Assembly (NCBI GenBank): GCA_020055645.1 | Contig: CM034546.1 | Coordinates: 101,866,001 to 101,930,000, forward strand | Origin: Tomocerus qinae | Taxonomy: Eukaryota; Arthropoda; Collembola; Entomobryomorpha; Tomoceridae | DNA length: 64,000 nt | Direction: 5' to 3' | In this document: positions 34,273 to 46,019 of the stretch, one piece after another | Layout: each line of letters begins with the position of its first letter | How positions within the stretch are numbered: position 1 is the stretch's first letter | The notes under the pieces: model-generated | Seen by the model: only the letters and a program-made list of their open reading frames with translations | What the model was told of the DNA's origin: nothing | Databases searched by the model: none | Program-made: the position numbers and the translations under genes

Positions 34273-37200
34273 ATGTTTTCTTTGAGAATTTTTATTGTAT
34301 TCCTGATTTACATGTTTCAATTTTCCGTATACGCTTTGGAGAAATTTTCTGATAAAGTTAAGCTTGATAAAACGTTTTCCGCCACAAATACAGAAGCTGA
34401 GAAACATCGAGAATGTTTGGTTGGTAAAGTTTGGAATTATTACTTTGTACAGTTACTGTAACTATTGGTTTTGATTTCTGATAAATAAAATTCTAGAACT
34501 GTTCCACGGATTTTGATGCAAATTCTCAAACAGCGCTTCTGCCGATTATACCTGCACTTATCGCACTAAAAACAGCATTAATTCTTTCAGTTATTGCATG
34601 GGCCATTTTCAAACTTTTCACATCAAAAGACGAAAAGTAATGTTTACAATAATTAACCACCTATTGTTACTATTCATAATTCCTTTTAATTCTTGCTACG
34701 CATATTGTGTGATTGATTGTAATTGTGTCTGCGAAGTGCAACAAGGCTGTATAACCCCCCCCCCCAAAATAAATAAATTTAGGGGGAAATCCAAGAAAAG
34801 GGAAATTTTTTTCTCAAACTATCAAAAAATTTCGCGCAATTTTATGTGGTTTTAAGGCTGTTTTGCCTCTTTTTCGACAAGAAGAGCCTAAATTTTTCGT
34901 GATTGACGTTACAGAAAATGTAAATATTTCAGGTTGCAAGGACGTCATTGTTATTCGCATGTATTAGAAAATTAAGCAGAGCAAATTATTTGTAATATTA
35001 GATAAACGAGTTAAATTAGGCAATGTCAATAGACCTGGGGACGATATTCTGAACCCCTTATCAAGGGAAAATCGCAAGCAAATATTGAGTTACCACAGGA
35101 GTTACTATTGTTGATATTCTCATCATTTTCGTAGGCTTAATTTGCTATCGTTTTTTAAGGAATAGGGAATTTCCATAGCGCTGCAAAACACGATTCTCAT
35201 CCCCTGATTTTGCTACGACATTGACAACATAGCAGAAACCTGTCACAAAGTTAGTGCAAACTGAGAGCTACTGCAACTTAGCGATCTCATATTGATCCGG
35301 CAGGCCCCTCTCCTATACAGAACTGAGTTTCGGAGGGGGCTAAAATTTCCAATAGGAATTGTTAATGATGAAAATTTTTGGCGATTTTTAAATGGCAAAT
35401 AATTGCGCGAAATGTTTTGCTATTCTTAGAAAAAAATTTCCTTTTTCGGCTGAATTTAGGCAGCGGTACTTTGTTGCCACTGTCCCCGCTGTTGCCGCTG
35501 GGATGTTTGGGGGGTTAGCGGCAACAACATAATAGCGGAGACAGTAGTGGCGAAACGTTACAACCACTAGCGGCAACAGCGGCGACACAGCTAAAACCAC
35601 TAGCGGCAACACTGACCAGCGGCAACAGAGACACATTGGCTGAATTTAGGCAGCGGGATCTCGTTGCTTCAATTGCCCCCCGTTGACCCAAGTTAAGCCA
35701 ATTAACCTATATCGTCTTTTCCATTTGCCTCCCGTCACTATATTTTTGCATCTTTTTTGACCTAACCTAATTAAAAATAAATTTATTTTTAATTAGGTTA
35801 GGTCAAAAAAGATGCAAAAATAGTGACGGGAGGCAACATATTAAAGTAATAGGTAAAGTGGATAAGCATGGGGCAACGGGGGCAATCGAGGCAACGAGAT
35901 CCCGGTGCCTAAATTCAGCCGACACATTAATCTGATATCCTCTGTTGCCGCTGTTTAACATTGAGCTCAGAGCAGCAGTGCACTGGCTTATACTAGGTTT
36001 AGCGGCAACAGAGGAAATCAGATTAATGTGTCTCTGTTGCCACTAGTGGTTTTAGCTGTGCCGCCGCTGTTGCCTCTAGTGGATTTTGCGTGTCGCGCTG
36101 TTGCCACCAATGGTTTTTGAGTGTCGCCACTGTTGCCGCTGACCCCCCTTACCCCCTAGCGGCAACAGCGGGGACAGTGGCAACAAAGTACCGCTGCCTA
36201 AATTCAGCCACTGTTTCTTGGATTTCGGGGGAAGCTGCAGCCCGTAAAGCCCATCCCACAATACGTCCTTGAAACGGCGTCCGGTCTCGGACTCCGTGTA
36301 CGACTGTCAAGTGCCATGCATATTGAAGTGCAAGACAATATGTCAACTGTAATTTCCATAACTACAAGCCACTCAATGAAGTAATAACGGTCAGAAGAGC
36401 TCGTGTCGGTTTCTTTGTGCTACCTTTTTTTTATTCGTTGTCCCCCTAGGCTCTTATATTTTCAAAATGTGGCTGGGTGACCGAGAAATCGGCGTCAACA
36501 TTTTCGCGCGGTTTTTTAATGGGGGAGGGATGTGAGGGCAATTGGCATAGCAATAGAACCCTTTCGAGCCATCTTTCGAGCTGGTTAGATTAAAAATGCC
36601 CCTAAGTATATAAAAAATAAAACTTATTAACCGTCCAAGCTCCTTGGGAAGACTAATCATTATGTAGTGACTTGCAGTATTGATGATTTACAGTAACAAA
36701 ATCTACACTAAACCCTATGTAGTGTATGTCTACTGTGTCTATTTTGCGTGTCAACATAATAATAGTTGAGTCAACAGTTACTCCTTACAGCAAGTAATTA
36801 AGATAAATCTCAGAAGTCAAATGTTGCAATAAATATTTCCCTTGGGAATGCTTTTTGAAAATCATATAAAATTTTGAAATGAAATGCTGCGTTCTGATTG
36901 GTCAATAAAAAATTTCATCCACCAATGAGAAGCGATTTTCATGTCTCCCTCGATATGAAAACAGTCCCCATGGAGTGACAGGATCAGTAATAAGATTTTG
37001 AAATCAAGTACTATAGTAAAAAATTAGTCTGGGATCTTTTCCCTCATTTTTCATTTTTCCCTCATTTTCCCCTCCCCTTTTTTCAGAATAAATTGGCCAA
37101 CTAAAGTATTCTTCTATAGTGATTATCACTACTATGTACCACTGTACAGTTTTGTGTCAATTTATTCCAAGGAGAAGGGGAGGGATTTTGAATTAAAATA

Positions 37201-37843
37201 CCTCGTATTGTATTCAAAATGATTTTCAAAAAATTTTACTCAGACTCATGATTCTCTTACTATGAAATAATATAAGAATAGAATGCAGGAAGTCTTGATT
37301 AGTAAAAAATATGCTTTAAAAAATCAAATTCCCAACAAAATTAGTCAGTTTTAGTTTTTATAAAACCCCGATTTTTTTCCACCATTCAAAGCAACGATAT
37401 CAAAAATCCAGCCGCCCTCGTGTGTTTCTCGATAGTCCACAATTCCAAAAATTGAAAATGTAAGTTCCATAAAAGTCGGACTTTTCCTTCGGGAGAAATA
37501 GAGCCAGATGTAAAACATTTTTTTGCATGAATTTTGATAGTCTCATGTGGTGCTAGGTGCTATGCAGGCGCGACAGCCTTGCCTTAAACGGTGTGTTTGA
37601 AAATCAAAATATGACGTGATTAATTCTCATTATTTTTAACTTATAATTGCTAGTGAAAATATGGGTTACGGACAATCTATGAAACCTCAGACCGAATACG
37701 GAGTGCCTCCATCCTCAAATTATTCTCCTCATCGATTGGATTTAAACCAGAATGGAAATTACCCAAGGAATTTTGGAAGTTTGTCATCATTAGGTCAATT
37801 GACTAATGTAGTATGGAAAGCATTAGAAAGTTATTCTAATTAA
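34273..37843 (+). CDS. Small type I membrane protein, family member A (3 exons)
   Basis: Not a family I recognise. Exons 34273-34419, 34497-34636, 37654-37843 join in phase (0, then 2) to 158 residues. Residues 1-21 are a signal peptide (MFSLRIFIVFLIYMFQFSVYA), then a short polar ectodomain ending EKHRECL. Exon 2 opens NCSTDFDANS, followed by LPIIP and a transmembrane helix to about residue 89, then KDEK. Exon 3 gives a Tyr/Asn/Pro-rich cytoplasmic tail starting MGYGQS and ending FGSLSSLGQLTNVVWKALES. The layout, phases and tail match genes B, C and D. The 3-kb second intron is filled with nested MITEs. The donor GTTGGT after exon 1 is weak, but the neighbouring GTAAAG donor would put a stop into exon 2. 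Confidence 0.75.
35319..36272. mobile_element. Three-level nested MITEs inside intron 2 of gene A
   Basis: A TTCGGAGGGG-family repeat (35319-35447 and 36210-36272) is split by a GGCTGAATTTAGGCAGCGG-ended element (35448-36209). That in turn contains a relative at 35638-35920, flanked by a perfect 8-bp duplication, GACACATT (35630-35637 and 35921-35928). Bodies are rich in GCGGCAACAG and inverses. Confidence 0.8.
36828..36960. repeat. MITE fragment, inverted relative to 38735-38870
   Basis: Contains AAATATTTCCCTTGGGAATG, ATCATATAAAATTTTG and TTCTGATTGGTCAAT, which occur inverted at 38735-38870 and in the foldback 23962-24775. The pair brackets exon 3 of gene A. Confidence 0.55.
37405..37575. 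repeat. Dispersed repeat, copy 2 (copy 1 at 12045-12215)
   Basis: Shares GGACTTTTCCTTCGGGAG, CAGATGTAAAACA and TATGCAGGCGC in the same order and spacing as 12045-12215. It ends about 80 bp before exon 3 of gene A. Confidence 0.65.
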
Positions 37844-38144
37844 TATGGATGTAGCTAAAAGTTTTGAGTAAAAAGGTCTGTTTTTTATGATTTTCAAAGA
37901 CAATATTACAGCAAAAAGCTGGAAATTTTATTTATACCATAACAGCCAAAAGATTATAATTCATTTATATAAATACCCCTCTTCACTAAATTATGAGCTG
38001 AAATTTTGAACGGCCTTCTTTATGAATTACTATTAAAACAATGCAACGTGTAGATTCAAAAAAGTTAGACAGTAATTGGAGCCCTTTCTATGAAAAGTCT
38101 TATCGAACATTTATTGACATTTTAATTTTTGCTATTGCTAAGAT

Positions 38145-38190
38145 CAATGTGAATAGAAATCATGGGTTGCCATGATTTCTATTCACATTG
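38145..38190. mobile_element. 46-bp palindromic micro-MITE of the P-like family, 8-bp target duplication
   Basis: CAATGTGAATAGAAATCATG joined by GGTTGC to its exact inverse, flanked by GCTAAGAT on both sides (38137-38144 and 38191-38198). The end sequence matches the terminal repeat of the P-like element at 50115-51890 (CAACGTGAATAGAAATCATG), and both have 8-bp duplications. Confidence 0.9.
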
Positions 38191-39812
38191 GCTAAGATAT
38201 TACCATTTCAAAATTACAAGCACTATTACATCATCGTAACATCAAAGATGAAAATGCCAATGTGCCACGGGATTTTTATAAAAGGGACTCTCCTATCAAA
38301 CTTTTTTGAATGAAACTTTGGTGAAACGGTGTTTTGTGGCCCCAAATGAGTTCAGATCCTTAGGAAAACTAAAAAAGATTGCCTTAAAAATTTAATAGAG
38401 ATGAGATTGCTTACTATTAGGAATGCATCTACGTTAAATGTGAAAAAAGTATATTATGCTTAGGCAATGTAATATGTAATATTGTCTGAATTATATTCCT
38501 TTTTAAGCCAAACATAATGTGCTAATGTGCTTGGAGCCAACATAATAAATAATAAAATATATCGTAATCGTATTATTGGAGCCAAGTCATAAATAAAAGC
38601 CAAACAAAACGGCGAGTGAGATAATCAGCTGTGGTTCTTCATTCTTTGTTCAGAAAATTTAATCATTAAATGGGTTTCATATATTTCATGTTATAGTTTT
38701 AATATTATTATGTTTGTTGTACTGTCCAAATCATCCCATGGAGATAATTTTCAAAACGAAAAGGAAATATCTCTGGCTTTGATTGGTCGATGCATTTTTG
38801 AAATTGACCAATCAGAGCACTACAGCATTTCATTTCAAAATTTTATATGATTTTCATAAAGCACTAGTGAACCCAGCTAAGGGGCGAACCTAGCACTCCA
38901 GAGAAATTCAGCAGGCCACCAATCACAGTAATAAAAACAATTCCGAAAAAATCATCGGTATTTTCCTTAGGTTATTATATTAAATTTGTATATACAATAA
39001 TTAAAATATACTTTTATTTTCTACCGCGGTTGGAAAAATTAGCTGCAGTTCCAACTTCCAGGAATTTACTAAACGACAACAATAACTGTAGATCGTAGCA
39101 TCGTAGCATCAAATACAGGGGACAATGAAGGACTTCATTTTTAATAAAAAGCTAAAAAAAAAGTTATCAAAAAGCTCCCATTTAAAATCAAAAAAATAAA
39201 ATTCCACCTGGGATTTTGGAAAAACCTACAAATCCCATGAGTATAACTTACGAATAAATATTTTTGAAGAATAAATAGTGGCCCCAGTACTTTTATAAAT
39301 TTAATTCTACAAAAAGGTGTACAAGCTGGCACAAATGAATCAAGGTTGCAATAAAAAGTAAAACCAGCTCTACTAAAAAATGCTAAATAACTTTGTCGAT
39401 TTAACAGAACCAATTTGGATTAGGAGTTTTGAAATGCTAATTAATACGCACACTACGATCATTACGAAATGTTCCCTTTCGCCAATCATTTCCATCACAA
39501 AATAATCATCTTATGTAAATTTCTATTTTTGTTTTGATGCTATAATAATATAGGCCCCCAGTTGAATTTCAAAATGATTATGCACATTAACATTGTCTAA
39601 TTTCGAAATAAGCTAATGTTAACCCATATTAGACTTCCTTGTTTTATGAAACATATATTATATACGCGCATGTGCATTGCAACAAAATGCCGCATTGTCC
39701 ATGGCATAGATAGATACATAGATACCTGCGACATAGGAATAAATAATATTATTATATAGAGATTCCCAGAGGAAATATTTTTATTGAAATACTGAACTTT
39801 GCATATCCAACC

Positions 39813-41021
39813 TTTTTTAGCTCGCCTGAATAAGGCAGCTTATAAAACCGCACAGTCCGTCCGTCCGTTAGTGAACACGGTAACATTCGAACGCATTAAT
39901 AGAATTTGACTAAACTTGGCGAATACAATGCCTATGGACCACTGGCAACCCCTATTGAAAATAGGCCACATTGGTCCACCGGTTATCAAGATACCACGCG
40001 CTCACTTTGTCTTCATTTTGATAGTCAAAATAGAAAATGGGCATTAAAAATTTCAATTACGTTTCCTATAAATTGTTAATTTTATAGTACAAAATATTTC
40101 AAACCGGTTCTAACAGACTTTAGATTTCATAGTGAAGCAACTACAACCGGAATGGATATTTTAAATTTCTTTTGGTTTTTAGAGTCAACATTAACCGATT
40201 TTGATTTCCTTTAATTTTGATAGTTAGTATCATTCAATTTTGATTTTCTTTTAGTTTTGATAGTTAATATTAATCAATTTTGATTTTCTGTACATTTTGA
40301 TAGTCAAGAGTCATCTACTTTGACTTTCTGTTGGTTTTAATAGTCAGCATTAATGTTGATTTTAATAGTCAGCATTAAGGCTCAGGGGTTTTCAAAATAC
40401 GGGGGAATTCAATAAATAAAGGTCAAGTAAAGGTCACGGGGAAGTTGCTAATGGCTACGTCTTAAAAGTACATAGAGGCATAGAAATTTACTCTATGACA
40501 ATACAGAAAAATACTTTTTGGAAAACTTGAAACTCCTCCGAGAATACTGGTCGTAGAAAGACAAGATTGGTCTCTAAAAACGCAGAATAGGTTGTTTTAA
40601 CCAAGTACGTTGTAAAATTTTAAAGTTTTACCTACGGTTGCGAGGTATTACCTTTTTTTCCACAAAGACATTAATATCTCAAATTCGGAAGTAAAAATGT
40701 CAAATATTCCAACGTACTTGTTTAAAACAACCTTTTCTGCGTTTTTAGAGACCAAGCTTGTCTTTCTACGACCAGTATTCTCGGAGGAGTTACAAGTTTC
40801 CAAAAAAAAAGTTCAGGGCTGATTTGATAGTCCAGGTCAGGTCAAGTAACTTGGTAACCGGGACTCTTAATGTTGATTTTAATAGCCAACATTAATCTAT
40901 TTTGATTTTCTGTTGATTTTAATAATTGGTTAATGTATTTTTTCTACTATTATTCTACCAAAAATGTGCACACGGTCCCCTTTACTCAGGCGAGCTTCTG
41001 TTACGGCTTGCTGTAGGTTTT
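39813..41021 (-). mobile_element. Helentron-like element with minisatellite, inverted, with nested foldback
   Basis: Reads 3' to 5' on the + strand: terminal AGCTCGCCTGA...GGCAGCT hairpin (39819), GTCCGTCCGTCCG tract, body, 36-38 bp tandem units (about 40170-40390 and 40870-40930), then the 5' end ACCTACAGCAAGCCGTAACA (inverse near 41017). AGCTCGCCTGA occurs near both ends in inverted orientation. A foldback at about 40510-40810 is inserted in the middle. Confidence 0.5.
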
Positions 41022-41354
41022 AGCATGCATGAATACCATATCACTATACCATCGTAAATTGAAAAAAATGCAGACTCACACTTTAGCATAACATCATCCT
41101 CATCCTATAAGCTTTAATACAATTGCATTGAGTACTCAATCCTATGAAATAATACATTTAACTTTCGAATTGTAATAAAAACACCATAAATAGACCTTAT
41201 TATATATCTATGGTTAGACTAGCTTTGCTGAAAGGAGCAATGGTTGACCCTTGTGTTGCCGATCACAAGTAAACAAGACGTAAGATGAGTAGATGTAAAT
41301 ATTTGAGTGTTAGCGGCAAGTATAGCATGTGTGGTGAGCGGCAGGTATAAAGCT

Positions 41355-41530
41355 CTGAGAATTCTCCGCTGGAGGCTTGGGCATTTTTAACCGTTTTGAA
41401 ACGACTTACTATTTACTAACTAAAGTTTTTTCTGAGAATTCTCCGATGGAGGCTTGGGCACTTTTAACCGTTTTGAAACGACTTACTATTTACTAACTAA
41501 AGTTTTTTCTGAGAATTCTCGGACGGAGCC
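41355..41530. repeat. 77-bp tandem repeat, about 2.3 copies
   Basis: CTGAGAATTCTCCG begins each copy at 41355, 41432 and 41508; each of the first two runs through AACCGTTTTGAAACGACTTA. No gene overlaps it. Confidence 0.8.
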
Positions 41531-41542
41531 TTGGCACACTTA

Positions 41543-42505
41543 GGCCCGTATTTTTAAATAAGAAATTTCCGAAAACTCTTCCTTTCACTCATGCTTTCAC
41601 TCATATTTCATATTTTTAAACGGAGAAAGGTAAACTTTTGAGAGATGAAATTTTGAAGAGTGAGAGTCCAGTTTTTGATGTAAATGAGAGTGGCAACTCT
41701 TCACTGACATTTTAAATGAAATTGTTTTCACTTCACTCTCCCTCCCCATCAGAGTAATCTCTCATTTTGAAAGACAACTACTGAGCTACCTTTCAGATAT
41801 TTTCTGGTAAAAAATTATTTTCATTTCGTTCAAAAACATTTGATTGCAACAATATTAGGTTATAGGTTATAACATTCGACAAAAATGGCGCTACAGGCCT
41901 ATGAAAATTTCGTGCAAAGAGTACAGAGAGTGAATTCATTTAAAGTTAATCGACTCCGCCACAGACACAGATCTAACCCTATGGAGGATTTAAATGAGCA
42001 CAGCTTCCAAATTCGATATCGTTTTTCTAAAGATACGGCATCTTTTATTTTAACGCTAATAAAAGATGATATTATTGCTGGAGTGGCTGCCAATAGAGGT
42101 TTCCCACAATTGATGACCGGTCACTAAATTAACATGAATAGGTATTGAAATGACTACAGTACCTGCCTGTGTTATCCTGGAATTGTGGGAAACGTCTATT
42201 ACCTCCGATGTACCAACTTCTAACCGCTCTCAGATTCTACGCTACATGTTCATTTCAAATTGTTGTCGGCGATTGTAATGTGCTAACCCAAGGAACAATA
42301 TCAAATATTTTAAAGCGTGCCTTGGCAACGTGTCCTTTGTTGAGTTTATCTCCCTCTCATTCCCCACTCCACTCAGGCTTTGAAGAGTGAATACCGTATC
42401 AATTTAAAAATATGGATACTCTGAGTGGAGATTTCGTTCTCTCACTCTCACTCTTTAAAATCAGACTGAGAGTGGAAATAGCTCCTCTCATTAAAAATAC
42501 GGGCC
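41543..42505 (+). mobile_element. PIF/Harbinger transposon remnant, TTA target duplications
   Basis: 963 bp with ends GGCCCGTATTTTTAAA and TTTAAAAATACGGGCC, flanked by TTA at 41540-41542 and 42506-42508, the classical 3-bp duplication of PIF/Harbinger elements. It encodes the start of a Harbinger-type nuclease (41885-42127 and, after frame breaks, about 42169-42390). The C-terminal catalytic part is missing. Confidence 0.85.
41885..42390 (+). pseudogene. HARBI1-like nuclease N-terminal fragment, broken
   Basis: 41885-42127 encodes RHRSNPMEDLNEHSFQIRYR followed by FSKDTASFILTLIKDDI, the usual opening of Harbinger nucleases. After a stop at 42127 and frame changes, LLTALRFYATCSFQIVVGDC and TQGTISNILKRALA, near 42211-42336, continue the same protein. 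The downstream DDE residues are absent, so it is inactive. Confidence 0.75.
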
Positions 42506-42556
42506 TTAGCCATTATGAAAAAAAGGTTAAAAAGATTTGTCTGAACTAAAGTCTTA

Positions 42557-42696
42557 GGCCCATATTTTTAATGACTCGACTCCCACTCTCACGCACTTTT
42601 TACGCACTTTCTCGAGAGTGAAAGGTACCTCAATACGTACCTTACACTCTCAAAGAGTGGAGATTAGAGTGGGAGTGTTTATTAAAAATATGGGCC
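42557..42696. mobile_element. Tourist-type MITE (Harbinger family), TTA duplications
   Basis: 140 bp with ends GGCCCATATTTTTAAT and ATTAAAAATATGGGCC, flanked by TTA (42554-42556 and 42697-42699). It lacks coding sequence and is rich in GAGAGTG/CACTCTC. The ends match the Harbinger remnant 50 bp upstream and the disrupted copy at 50042-51964. Confidence 0.88.
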
Positions 42697-42734
42697 TTAG
42701 AATATGTGTCTTAGAATATAGGGTAAATAGAAAG

Positions 42735-42925
42735 TATGTAATTGATCTTAAGAAACAAGTCATGTGATTGATCTTAAAAAAGATGTCATGTGATTGATCT
42801 TAAGAAAGATGTCATGTGATTGATCTTAAGAAAGATGTCATGTGACTATGTGTAAGTAAAAGTTAAATTGTAGATGTCATGTGACTAAGTGTAAGTAAAA
42901 GTTAAATTGTAAATGTCATGTGATT
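42735..42925. repeat. Tandem repeat, GATGTCATGTGATTGATCTT units
   Basis: About four copies of a ~29-bp unit (TGATTGATCTTAAGAAAGAT core) pass into two copies of a ~40-bp unit with GTGTAAGTAAAAGTTAAATT. They lie directly before the Helentron-like element. Confidence 0.75.
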
Positions 42926-42935
42926 AAGTATAAGA

Positions 42936-43810
42936 AAAAACCTACGGCAAGCCGTAACAGAAGCTCGCCTGATCAAAGGGGACCGTGTACACATTTTTTG
43001 GTGGAACAAAAAAAGAAATACATTTATTTTGATTAGTAAATTGTTATTCAAATTAGTTCAAAATTAATCTAATTTGATTTAAATAGATTAATATTAACTA
43101 TTAAAATCAACAGAAAATCAAAATAGATTAATATTGACTATTAAAATCAACAGAAATTCAAAATAGATTAATATTGACTATTAAAATCAACATAAAATCA
43201 AAATAGATTAATATTAACTATTAAAATCAACAGAAAATCAAAATAGATTAATAATGACTGTAAAAATCAACAGAAAATCAAAATAGATTGATATTGACTA
43301 TTTAAATAAACAAAAAATCAAAATTGACTAATATTGAGAATCAAAATCAAAAGAAAATCAACATCAGTTATTATTGACTATCATAATGAAAAGCAATTCG
43401 AAAAATGTAAATTTGACTATCAATTTGCATATAAATGCGAAATAAATTTATTTCCGTCCTATAATGTCCGGTTTTATTTACTTTATTATTAAATCTTAAA
43501 GGTCGAAGCGGCATTTAATATTTTGTACTATCCCGCTAACAATCCATAGGAAGCACAGTTGAACTTTTAATGTCCATTTAATGCCACATTTTCATTTTGA
43601 CTATCAAAATGAAGACAAAGTGAGCGCGCGGCATCTCAGCAACCTATGGACCAATGTGGTTCATTTTCAATAGGCTTTGTCACAGGTCCATATGCAATGT
43701 TTTTGCCAAGTTTGGTTGAAATCCATCAATGTCTTCAAAATTTATCGTGTAAACGGACGCACGGACGGACTGTGGGATTCTATAAGCTGCCCTATCAGGC
43801 GAGCTAAAAA
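42936..43810 (+). mobile_element. Helentron-like element with minisatellite, best-preserved copy
   Basis: About 875 bp. The 5' end has ACCTACGGCAAGCCGTAACA then AGCTCGCCTGA. Seven or more 36-38 bp units (AATAGATTAATATTGACTAT core) cover about 43070-43370. The body carries GTTTTTGCCAAGTTTGGTTG and a GGACGG tract. The 3' end is TATCAGGCGAGCTAAAAA. AGCTCGCCTGA and TCAGGCGAGCT are subterminal inverted repeats, as described for Helentron/DINE-1 elements. No helicase is encoded. Confidence 0.55.
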
Positions 43811-44740
43811 TCAACAGAAAATAAATATTGATTAATGTTGATTATAAAAATCAACAGAAAATCAAAATTGATTAATTTTGATTATCAAAATCAACAGAAA
43901 ATCAAAATCGATAAATGTTGACTATGAAAATCAACAGAAAATCAAAATTGATTAATGCCGACTATCAAAATCAACAGAAAATCAAAATTGATTAATGTTG
44001 ACCATCAAAATTCCTTATTAAGGCGAGCTAAAACGCCTGTGTACAATAATGGATTAATATTGTCTACCAAATGAAATAGTCATGCTTTGTTAAACAAAAG
44101 CGCATCTAAATTTTCAATTTAATCTTTTCTACCCTCGTTTTTCGACAGCTGGAAGCAGTTTTAACAAACAAAAAATCGCATTATTGTTCTTACTATTGAA
44201 AAAAGTCTAATTTAGAAACACTCAAATGTTTTTATTACCATTTGTAATTTCCACTAACAGGATCAGTTTTAAGTAGAAACGTTTGTTGCGACTATAAAAT
44301 TACCTATTAAAAGCAAGCAGAATAAAATGGATAATTTGTAGGTTGAATATGTTAACCAAAAATTTGGTAATTAATACTATATTAATCCAAGTTATTTAAG
44401 AGCAGAAATTCATGTTTGACAAGCATACAGATTTATTTTTGTCTGTGTTTTACAACCATTACAAATATTTCAACAAGTTTTCAATAAAAGCGGCATTATG
44501 GCAATCAACAGTAACACCGAAGATTAAATAACATATTTTTTCGGCTGTTATTTGCGAATCTTTACACATATTTTGTCAACAATCAATAGGGATCGTCACA
44601 AGCCCATAGAGAATGTTTTTGCCAAGTTTGGTTAAATTCCGTCAATTCCTTCGGGAGTTATCGTGGGGACAAACTTGGTGTAGTTTCATCGCGCGGACGG
44701 ACAGACTGTGCGATTCTATATAGCTCGTCAGGCGAGCTAA
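43811..44740. repeat. Further copies of the minisatellite element, partial
   Basis: 43811-44020 is a second array of the TCAACAGAAAATCAAAATTG unit. A body segment at 44590-44740 ends in GGACGGACAGACTG then a shortened AGCTCGTCAGGCGAGCT hairpin. 44040-44580 shows nothing I can assign. Confidence 0.5.
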
Positions 44741-45139
44741 AAATTGGTTTGAAATATAGCTAAAGCTAAAAACATGACCCATGTTGCCATGATAAACACA
44801 AGTGCAAGCTAAGACGACATTTTTACATTTGATATGTTATTCAATGGCTAATTTTTTAACAAAAAATACTATTAAGAGTCAGGGTTACCAACTCACGTGA
44901 CATGACCTCGACTATCACGTTAGCCCCTATAAGAATTTTGGTCCTAGAAGAACAAAAATTGTGCCTAAATATTACAAATCATCTCCGATTTTTTAAACTT
45001 GACTGCATAAAATTATGAACTTGGCAGAAGCGGAGTAAAATATTTTATACTATCATACTAACAATTTATAGGAAACGCAATTGAACTTTTCAATGTCCAT
45101 TTTTCACTTTTTCACTTTTATGTACCGCGCGTACATATA

Positions 45140-45800
45140 TTCAAAATTGAATAATTTTGACTATGAAAATCAACAAAAAATCTAAATTGATTAATGTTGA
45201 CTATGAAAATCAACAGAAAATCAAAATTGAATAATGTTGACTATGAAAATCTACAGAGAATCAATATCGATCAATATTAATAATGAAAATCAATAGAAAT
45301 TGAAATAATGCAAATTTGACTATAAAATGGTAGAAGCGGAGTGAGATATTTTATACTATCCCGCTAACAATTTATAGGAAACGCAATTAAACTTTTTAAT
45401 GCCCATTTTTCACTTTGACTATCAAAATGAAGACAAAGTGAAAAATGGGCATTAAAAAGTTTAATTGCGTTTCCTATAAATTGTTAGCGGGATAGTATAA
45501 AATATCTCACTCCGCTTCTACCATTTTATAGTCAAATTTGCATTATTCCATTTTGATTTTCTATAGTTCAATGGCGTTTCCTATAAATTGCTAACATAAA
45601 AGTATAAAATATTTAACTCCGCTTTAATCTAGTGACATTGACATTAATCTACTTTGATTTTCTCTTGATTTTTATAATCAACATTAATCTACTTTGATGT
45701 TCTCTTGATTTTTATTATCAACATTAATCTACTTTGATTTTCTCTTGATTTTTATAATCAACATTTATCTACTTTGATTTTCTGTTGATTTTTATAGTCA
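45140..45800. repeat. Minisatellite element copies around a long palindrome
   Basis: Arrays of the TCAACAGAAAATCAAAATTG unit (45150-45300) and its inverse (45640-45800) flank a nearly perfect inverted duplication, 45304-45547, with arms of about 115 bp and a spacer of about 16 bp. The arms are the element body (AGCGGAGTGAGATATTTTAT and inverse). Confidence 0.8.
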
Positions 45801-46019
45801 TAGATTTTTATCACTTGACATGATTTCATTGGCGTCTAAAGTCGTAGGTGGTCATGGGCATGTCCAATACTTGTACAGAATGTTGGTACATATATAAAGT
45901 ATTGATCAGCAAAATATGTTTGAATTTGGTAAACGCGCTTTTAAATTATATACACAAAAATTTAAAACTGTCTTTTATCCATACGATATAGACATTTATA
46001 TGAGACTACAATTCCACCC

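Noticed and set aside
34403..34461. Reading exon 1 of gene A through to the stop at 34461
   Set aside because: It would give a 62-residue peptide without the membrane exon; splicing at 34419 joins in phase to exon 2 and reproduces the family layout.
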